From positions 1 to 42,075 of the forward strand of contig NW_020312211.1 of assembly GCF_002999335.1 (NCBI RefSeq): a stretch of DNA of 42,075 nt, in the 5' to 3' direction. A program made the position numbers and the translations under genes. Numbering within the stretch: the stretch's first letter is position 1; each line of letters starts with the position of its first letter. Under the pieces are notes generated by a model, which saw only the letters and a list, made by a program, of their open reading frames with translations, did not search any database and had not been told where the DNA came from. This stretch comes from Cyclospora cayetanensis. Its lineage: Eukaryota > Apicomplexa > Conoidasida > Eucoccidiorida > Eimeriidae. Below, piece after piece: positions 34,209-42,075 of this stretch.

Positions 34209-37200
34209 ATTTCTTGCTAGTTGACTAAGTGGGAGTACGCGAGGCCACCAGAGGGCTGGCTGTGGCCGGCAGCCTCACCAGGGTCACCCGAAAAACAGTA
34301 CCCGCAACGGGAAAGAGAGGGTCGTTTGCTGACAGTGAAACCCTTCTCTGGTGGGATCATTTCGATTCCCTGGTCAAGTGAGCCTTGCGCTGCTCTGGAC
34401 GCCTTGAAGGGGTTTCAATCGACCTCTTACAGTCGCTGCTGCCTCTGCGTTTCGCAGCACAGCAGGTGTCCCTCTGGACCAAGTCGGGTGTACTACATGC
34501 GCCTGATGCAAGACGCAGAGGGTGTGTTTGCCGATCTCTTCGTGGCTCTCGTTTCCTCATTAACGGAACAGGTATCTCCAGCCACAGTCGATTTTAAAGA
34601 AGCTACCAGGGCAAAACGCTGTCTGAAGAAACAGCACTGAAGGCCATGCAACGGCCAGCTGCTGAAGAAGATGCCGCCACATTGGAGAGGGAATGGTGAG
34701 TGGAAAACGCTGCATATGGGGGAAGCGGCGCTACACCCAGAGCAGCAACTGGAACAGTAAAAAATCTGCGGAATGGAAATTGTGTGAATTGATGGCTAGA
34801 GACACAGCCAGGAGGTATGGGTGATTTTTGTAGGAGGTGGCTGTCTGTAAAGACAGCCGAGCCTCCTGAACATTTTCTTAGGGCCGAAGTAGCAGCCTCT
34901 GCTTGGTAAAAGATGTGCACTGCACAGTTGCCGGTTGCTAATGTTGCAGTTAGGCTTGCTGCTGCTACCACGGTTGGTGCTGCAGGACACAGGCACGCCA
35001 GGAAGCAGGACAGCCAAATGGGGTGTTGGCACTGCAGCAGCTAAGCCTCTCTGGGAGGGGGCGGAGAGGCTTGTCGACTCCCTTGGGACCTTCTTAAAGG
35101 CGAGTTCCGGGGGTCTCAGAGATTGTAGCTGTAGCAAAACACATGCGCACATGCGTCACAGTAAGGATGTACATGGCTAACAACTTAGCTAGCGGCCAAA
35201 ACAGCCAGTCCGTTAGCGAGTTACTGGAAGCCCTACCTCGGTACCAGCTGGTATGCCACGCAACTGAGCAACCAGATGACGCTTTAGGTTCTTCACGCCT
35301 GTAGTGGGGTCAAACGCCCTTTTCTAAGCAGGAACCCTTGTCAGAAGCAAGTAGATGGAAATGCGGTAACAGGGTCAAGCTCCCTCACGTTGACTCTTCC
35401 TATTATTACAATGCGTGGTTGCTGGTGGCATCGATACTTGTGCTCCTACCGCTGCTGCTTCTGCCTCCTTAGGAGGACGGACTGCTCGGAGCAATTGAGG
35501 AGACAGAAATATACAGCTTTGTGGAAAATCTCCTCCGCCGCCTGCTCCTGGGAGCTGCAGCGATACGTCCAATCCCAGATCCTGCCTGCTGTATCTGCTC
35601 CTTGACCCTACCAGAGTACCAGCAAGAGCAACAACAGCAACAACAAGAGCTGCTGCAGCAGCAGCAAGAGGAAATCCAGACCAAAAGAAATGAGGGGCAA
35701 AAAACACTTGGGCCGCTTGCAGTGTTTCAGAATAATCCTCACGCCAATCTCTGGCTCGGCTTGGCCCCCTCCCCAAATAACAGACGCTTCAGCAGCAGCC
35801 CTAAGTCCGAGCAGCACGATACCGCCACTGGCAGCAACTCCGATGCAGACGAGGGGAACTACATACATTTGCTGCTGAGGCTGACGTTTTCTAAGATACT
35901 TCAAGGAGGCAGACTTGATTGCTTTCGGTCCTGGTATCGACGCATGCTTGCCGCTGCCAAGGCCGATGCGTTGAAGCAAATGCAACTTCAGCACAGACAA
36001 AAGAAGAGGCGACAAGAGCTTTTGCTGCAGCTGCGGGAAGAGAAGGAGCGCCAGCGAAGGAAGAAATTGCTTTTGCTGCACCCTCCAGAGCCTCCGCCAC
36101 ACAAACACGACCACCAGCACAGGCAGCAACAGATGCTCTTGTGGCGGCAGCTGCATTACTCGCCAAAAAGGCAGCCTATAGTTCCAAAGGAAGACGTTTG
36201 CAGCCCCAGAACTCCTGCTAGTTTACGCAGTCGTTCGTCTAGCTCTGAAGCCCTAAAAGCTCGTATGCTCTTAGAGTTGTTGCTGCTGCAGGCGTTGTTA
36301 CGTGTGTTGCTGTTACAAGCGATTCTTTTGCACAAGGGTTCCCCCGCAGCCACCGATGCCTGCCGTGCTGTCTTTGTTGCTTTGCCTCCTCTGCTACAGC
36401 CCACCAGCAAATATCCCGAGCACTTTCGCCAGGCACAACACCTGACAAGTCTCAGCTAGAGGAGCCGCAGCCACAGCAGAAAACAGATTTGTCTTCCGAG
36501 AAAAGCTCGAATGCATCTGCAGCAGCAGTGTTTGCCTCAGACACTGCAAACCGACGTGTTCCTGCAGCAGCGCCCCCTCAAGCGTTAGCATGCCATTCGG
36601 CTGCGGTTGGAGCACCTTATCAAAAAAGCAGTGGCAATAACGGCAGCAGAGGACTGTTCTCTGAGTGCGCCCATCAAGGCAGAGGTCCCCGCGCTTTAGC
36701 ACAGCCAGCCCTGCTGCCCCCCCGACGTGAAAATGCCACTCTGGCGTACCGCCAACTGCATACACAGCCCGTTCGGCGCGCAGAGCCTTTCTCAGGGGGT
36801 TTCAGCAAGCCCACAGAAGCCACTGTACGGCACATGAGAAAATTAGGAGCGCAAAGGCAGTTGCTACGAAGAGAGCAGCAGCAAGCTAGAGGCACTGGCA
36901 GTACGTCTATGGTGGCTGACAACAAGCGCCGTTCACCAACGCAGCGGCGTCACGGAGGAGCAGTAACCGACGGGTCAGTGCTGTCTGCTGGCCCTCCTGC
37001 AGTACCATCACGACCACAGTGTACTGAGCCAAAGGCAACAGAAGAAACAGCAGCACTACGAGAGAACGAGGCAACTTCACCAGCAACGGAAACGGCAGAA
37101 ACGCACAGTGCGACAGCAGCCGCTTTGGCTGAAAGAATGCACGCAGCAATAAAAGAAAGCGCGAGCTCCTCCTCGGAAGGGGCGCTTTCCATCTGTATAA

Positions 37201-38155
37201 CGACTCCCCTGGGACAATGTGCCCCAAGGGTGAAGGCAGTACAGCTGGAAGAGCTGATGCAGCTGCAGCTTTCCGACACAGGAAGCCGCACAGTGGCCGT
37301 ACGTGGCGCCACTCACGAGCGCCCTTAGGGCAGCAGAGTTTGCAGTGTGTGTGTTACCGAAGTCAATAGAGCGAGATCGATTCGTTTCCCGCCCCTTCCA
37401 CCCAGCTAAAACCCCAATTATGTGATTACAGTGTGATAATGTCTTTTCGCATTGCAGACACTCGAGGAACAACACCGCCTCCAGATAGCACAAGCAGCGC
37501 AGGTAAGATGGGCGCCGGGGCCTTCTATAACGGCAGCAATTCTGACGCATGTCTTAGCTCGAGACATTTGGGGCCTCCTGCCAGCGCTGCGGCGAGCTGG
37601 TTCTTGCCCAGCCCTCCATGCGGCACGCGCCATCTTCCCGTCTAAAGTGACAGCCGCGGCAGGCACGGCGGAGGCCGTCAACAGCGTTTTAAGCAATGAA
37701 ACTTGAGGGCTGCTAGTGTGGGGGGGGAGAGCTGCCTTTTTATCTACTGATTTATGGATAGTGCAGAAGTTACCGCGCCTAGCGCGCTCGCACGCTGTAC
37801 CCTGTGGGGGACGCTCCTTACTACGTACAAACCACGCAAAATCTACATGCTGGTACTGCTGGTGCTGCCAATGCTGCAGCTGGAGAGGCAACGAGCAATT
37901 CAGGCCTATCACGAGCGCCGGCTGGAAGAGCAAATAGAGAGGGTGCAAGCGGCACTGCAGCGGGAGCAGGAGAACTACGAGGCGCTGAAGTTGAAAGAGA
38001 GGCGCCGAGAGCAGCGGGGAAGACTGCTCAGGCAGCAGCTGGCCTCGTACCACGACAAAAAGCAGCAAGCTTCGCGTGACGGCAGGGGCATCAGCAGCCG
38101 CAGCAGGAAGGCGTCGCTCACAGCGGGTGGTTCGAAAATGGCTGGCCAGAAGTGA
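34209..38155 (+). CDS. Coiled-coil protein, multi-exon, function unknown
   Basis: Well-supported exons with matching phases: 35189-35250, 35473-36262, 36433-37298, 37458-37502 (45 nt) and 37880-38155. The spliced protein contains SELLEALPRYQLEDGLLGAI, EETEIYSFVENLLRRLLLG, a poly-Gln stretch, a basic region (FRSWYRRMLAAAKADALKQM), a Ser/Thr/Ala-rich middle, and a long charged C-terminal helix. That helix runs from TLEEQHRLQIAQAAQ over two splices through RAIQAYHERRLEEQIERVQA and LKLKERRREQRGRLLRQQ to LASYHDKKQQ. Probable 5' exons are 34209-~34370 (LTKWEYARPPEGWLWP), 34458-34571 (YYMRLMQDAEGVFADLF) and 34610-34695 (GKTLSEETALKAMQRP), but the 38-nt gap between the last two would be an unusually short intron. 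The C-terminal repeat pattern loosely recalls CCDC112/CCDC148-type basal-body proteins; this is only an impression. The start codon and first exon are unresolved. Confidence 0.6.
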
Positions 38156-38665
38156 TCATTCAATCAGAGAAAGCAGGACAGCCTCGAACACTGTGGCATG
38201 CCTACTGCAGCCCGCTCGTTAGCTGTGCAGTAGCCCAGCCTGCGGCATACGCTCGCATGCGACCTGGAAGAAGGCCCTCTTTACCCACGATCCGATACGA
38301 CTACACTGGAATGCAGCAGCAAGTAGCAGCCTGCAACTTTACCCCATTCCTGCTCTTAAACGCACCGCAATCATGCTCCTTATAGAACCAGGATTCCGAG
38401 TGAGCCACGTTTCTGCAGCAGAGTCATATGCTGGCCTGTAAGACAGGGCCGCAGTGTCTTGATGACTCTCCGTGCGCCGAACACTTCCTTAGGGAGCAGC
38501 AACAGCACCCGTTGCTGCAGCAGCTGCAACAACGAGCGCACAAGCTGCAGCAGCTGCAACAACGAGCGCACAAGCTGCAGCAGCTGCAACAACGAGCGCA
38601 CAAGCTGCAGCAGCTGCAACAACGAGCGCACAAGCTGCAGGTCCCACAACTGAAGGAATCCAGCG
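38156..38665. other. Convergent intergenic region with 30-bp repeats
   Basis: This lies between the coiled-coil gene (+) and the HPR gene (-). Apart from the tandem repeat reported separately I see no gene. Frames stay open on both strands through the array because the unit lacks stops. Confidence 0.55.
38515..38640. repeat. 30-bp tandem repeat, four perfect copies
   Basis: The unit is CAGCTGCAACAACGAGCGCA followed by CAAGCTGCAG. Four identical copies fill 38521-38640, with a partial one before (CAGCAGCTGCAG overlap). On the plus strand the unit reads QLQQRAHKLQ, a coiled-coil-like decapeptide; on the minus strand LQLVRSLLQL. Thirty bases is a multiple of three, so all frames persist. It sits in the probable 3' untranslated region of both neighbouring genes. 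Confidence 0.92.
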
Positions 38666-40625
38666 TCACGACATGCCCCCTTTGACAAGCTGTTTTTTGC
38701 TGCTATTGCTGCCGCTGGTGGTGTTTGCCCTGCCGAGGCTAACTGCTCGCCGGAGACGCGTATTCGCAAGCGCGTCAAGCAGGGGATCGTCGTGCTGGAG
38801 GCTGGCCATTGCGTCTCGGAGGGTCTGAGTAGTAAGACAAGAGCAAACCGACAGGAGAGAACACAAAAAAACGGTAGTAGTATTAGTGGTAGCAAGGAAG
38901 ACAGCACTGTAGGAGGTGTTTGCTCCAGCATCGAGGGAGTAAGGTCTGGCGGGAAGGCAACGTAAGGGGGCGGGAGAACATAGCCAAACTCCGAGTTCGG
39001 CTTCTCTCTTTTCGTGGCTCTTACCGCCAGCTGCTCGTCTGAGAACGAGAGAAAGCACAAACTCTCGGAGACGCAGCGAAGAAGACGCCGGTGAGCATAC
39101 CCAAACCTGCAGCCGAAGGAAGGACCAACACGCAGTCCCATACGCACACGCTTCTCTGTGAGGCGGAAGTAGCTAGGGCAGCGTTTTGCATCATCTGTTA
39201 ACGCGGAGCGCCTCCCCCCCTAAAAGCCTACGTGGCAAAAGCCTGAACAGCCTTCGTAAGAAGGGCTCCCGGGGTGACGATCTGCCTGTGGCGATGGGTG
39301 CTGCTGCTGCTGGTGCCCTGGTGAAGCAGCATCTGCTGCTGCTGGCGTTGCTGCAGGAGCAGCAGATGTGGCTGGTGCTCCTGTAACATTGCACAAAGTT
39401 GCGGAGCTGCGACCTCGAAGAGGCCCTGATGGGGTATCCCACAGCGCGCAAAGGCTCCCAGCAAGTGACACCAGGAAACGAAGTGGAAGTAGGCAGCAGC
39501 AGCAGCGGCTGCTGCTGCCGGTGCTGCTCTCTGAGCCCGCCCCCCCTCCAGGCCAGTAGTCGTAGCAGCAGCAGCAGCGGTAGCAGCTACAGCGGCGAGC
39601 AGCTTTGGAGGCAGCACGAAAAGGGAGCTGCTGCTGGCAGCGAAGGTTCCGGGGGTGGCAGAAGGGCCTGTCTCAGCTGCTGCTTCTGCACAGTGGTTTC
39701 CTACTGCAAGCATGAAGCTGACCGATGGTGAAGCAGCAGCCTCCTTACCAGCGGCCGCTGCGGAAGCGGCGGCAAACGAGCAGCAAAGAAGGGAAAGCGC
39801 ATGCAGGGACAGTGCATGCAGATGAAGATGGGCTGCTCTTTCGGCTGCCGCGAAAAGCCCGGACGGGTAGACGCGCATCTGTTTAAAGCTGTTGATCAGA
39901 ACAGGCAGAGACAAGCCAATATACCGTGTATCAATATTCCAACCCTCTGCTGCTGATGGCGCTGCTTCCAGTCCAGTCGCTCGTTGCTGCTGAGCCTTTC
40001 TTGTCAACGCGTGGAGGATATCTCTGGCAGCTTCGTTGCTCCGACATGCCGATAGGCCACGTGCTATCCTTTGGCAGTTCCCGCTGTTGTTGGTGCTGCT
40101 CCTGCTGTCAGACAGCTCAGTATAGCATCCCATCGCAAGGGCTTCCAAGAGGACTTCTGCCGCTGCTGCCAACTCCCGCCAGAAGGCCGCATCGTGCAGT
40201 TGGCGGAGCAGCGCGAAGCGGGCTGCAGTGGCAGCTGTAGCCAAGTGGCACTCCTGTCCGGGAGGTACGCGGGGAGGCACCTGAGAAGCGGCTGCAGCAT
40301 GCGCTGAGGCAGAAGCAGCAGCAGTTGTTAAGCTGCCGTGTCGCTGCTGTTCTGAATAGGCAGGCGCGCGCTGAAGGGACAAGTCCAACGGACTGCAGTG
40401 TCTGGAGCCGCCAACATACCTCCGCTTTACTGCGAGCCACGCCGAAAGGCTTGCTGCGGAGAAGACTGCTGCTTCAGGGAGCCTTGCCGTACGGCCGGCA
40501 GCAGTTAGGATTGAGGGCATACGATGGCGCGAAGCAACGGGGGGTGCAACGACACGCCGAGCAGCAGCAGGCACTGCCGCTGATGAGACGCTCTGCATCG
40601 CTGGCAGCGCCCGCACAACACTCAT
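38666..40625 (-). CDS. Heptatricopeptide-repeat-like (HPR) protein, probably mitochondrial
   Basis: Three exons in transcript order, 40625-39232, 39106-39025 and 38824-38666, with phases that match (donor GCCAC|GTAGGC, acceptors CGGCTGCAG and CTACTCAG); 544 aa. The ATG at 40625 is followed by an Arg/Ala/Ser-rich, acid-free N-terminus (MSVVRALPAMQSVSSAAVPA then ARRVV), typical of a mitochondrial presequence. The body contains helical repeat pieces such as YIGLSLPVLINSFKQMRVYP, FHFVSWCHLLGAFARCGIPH and, across the first splice, KAVQAFATFGYAHRRLLRC. This degenerate A/L-x-x-F-x-x-x-x-x-P pattern is that of the apicomplexan HPR/RAP-type RNA-binding proteins linked to fragmented mitochondrial rRNA. 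Poly-Ala and poly-Gln insertions separate the repeats. I see no C-terminal RAP domain; the protein ends LVKGGMS. Confidence 0.68.

Positions 40626-42075
<1,450 letters not shown>

Noticed and set aside
38428..38685. Plus-strand frame with QLQQRAHKLQ repeats as an extra exon of the coiled-coil gene
   Set aside because: The coiled-coil gene already has a natural stop at 38155 with no donor before it; kept only as a repeat observation.

Overview
This is a eukaryotic nuclear contig, very probably from a coccidian apicomplexan of the Eimeria type. The evidence is a GC-rich genome full of CAG/GCA trinucleotide runs that read through exons as poly-Gln, poly-Ala, poly-Leu or poly-Ser, many short introns with GT(G/A) donors and pyrimidine-AG acceptors, abundant microsatellites in introns, and a complete gene for PREX, the fused primase/helicase/exonuclease/DNA polymerase that replicates the apicoplast genome. 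There are no bacterial operons, phage genes, CRISPR arrays or recognisable transposons. The species call is an inference.

Layout, left to right. (1) 5'-truncated gene for a single-pass membrane protein (about 64-1568, +). (2) An intronless exosome-core gene, RRP43/EXOSC8-like (2227-3252, -). (3) SYS1, a Golgi membrane protein (4143-5236, +). (4) A 23-bp minisatellite (about 5577-6009). (5) A 13-exon TRM2-type tRNA m5U methyltransferase gene (6290 to 11558 or 11693, -), with unassigned coding-like sequence and a perfect hairpin upstream. (6) PREX (12783-24196, +), 18 exons, of which 17 could be joined with consistent phase. (7) A nucleoredoxin/tryparedoxin-like gene (25651-27984, +). (8) A divergent protein kinase with a Gln-rich N-terminus (30371-33224, +). 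(9) A coiled-coil protein (about 34209-38155, +). (10) A mitochondrial heptatricopeptide-like (HPR) protein (38666-40625, -). (11) The first exon of RUVBL2/reptin (41682-41841, +), cut off by the contig end.

Most genes are housekeeping genes that do not form one pathway. The apicoplast is represented by PREX, and the mitochondrion probably by the HPR protein. RNA metabolism is represented by the exosome subunit, the tRNA methyltransferase and the HPR protein. Exon joins come from homology to conserved families plus splice-site and phase consistency, worked out by hand; no transcript data were available.

Most notable observations: a perfect 80-bp palindrome with no spacer between the divergent HPR and RUVBL2 genes; a nucleoredoxin whose WCPPC active site is replaced by CHPKC; two GC-AG introns in the TRM2 gene; a hydrophobic, possibly organelle-targeting leader and a possible zinc-ribbon segment upstream of TRM2; and a recognisable but degraded Illumina adapter at the right end, which means the last ~185 bases are not genomic. 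No wholly new multi-gene system could be supported.
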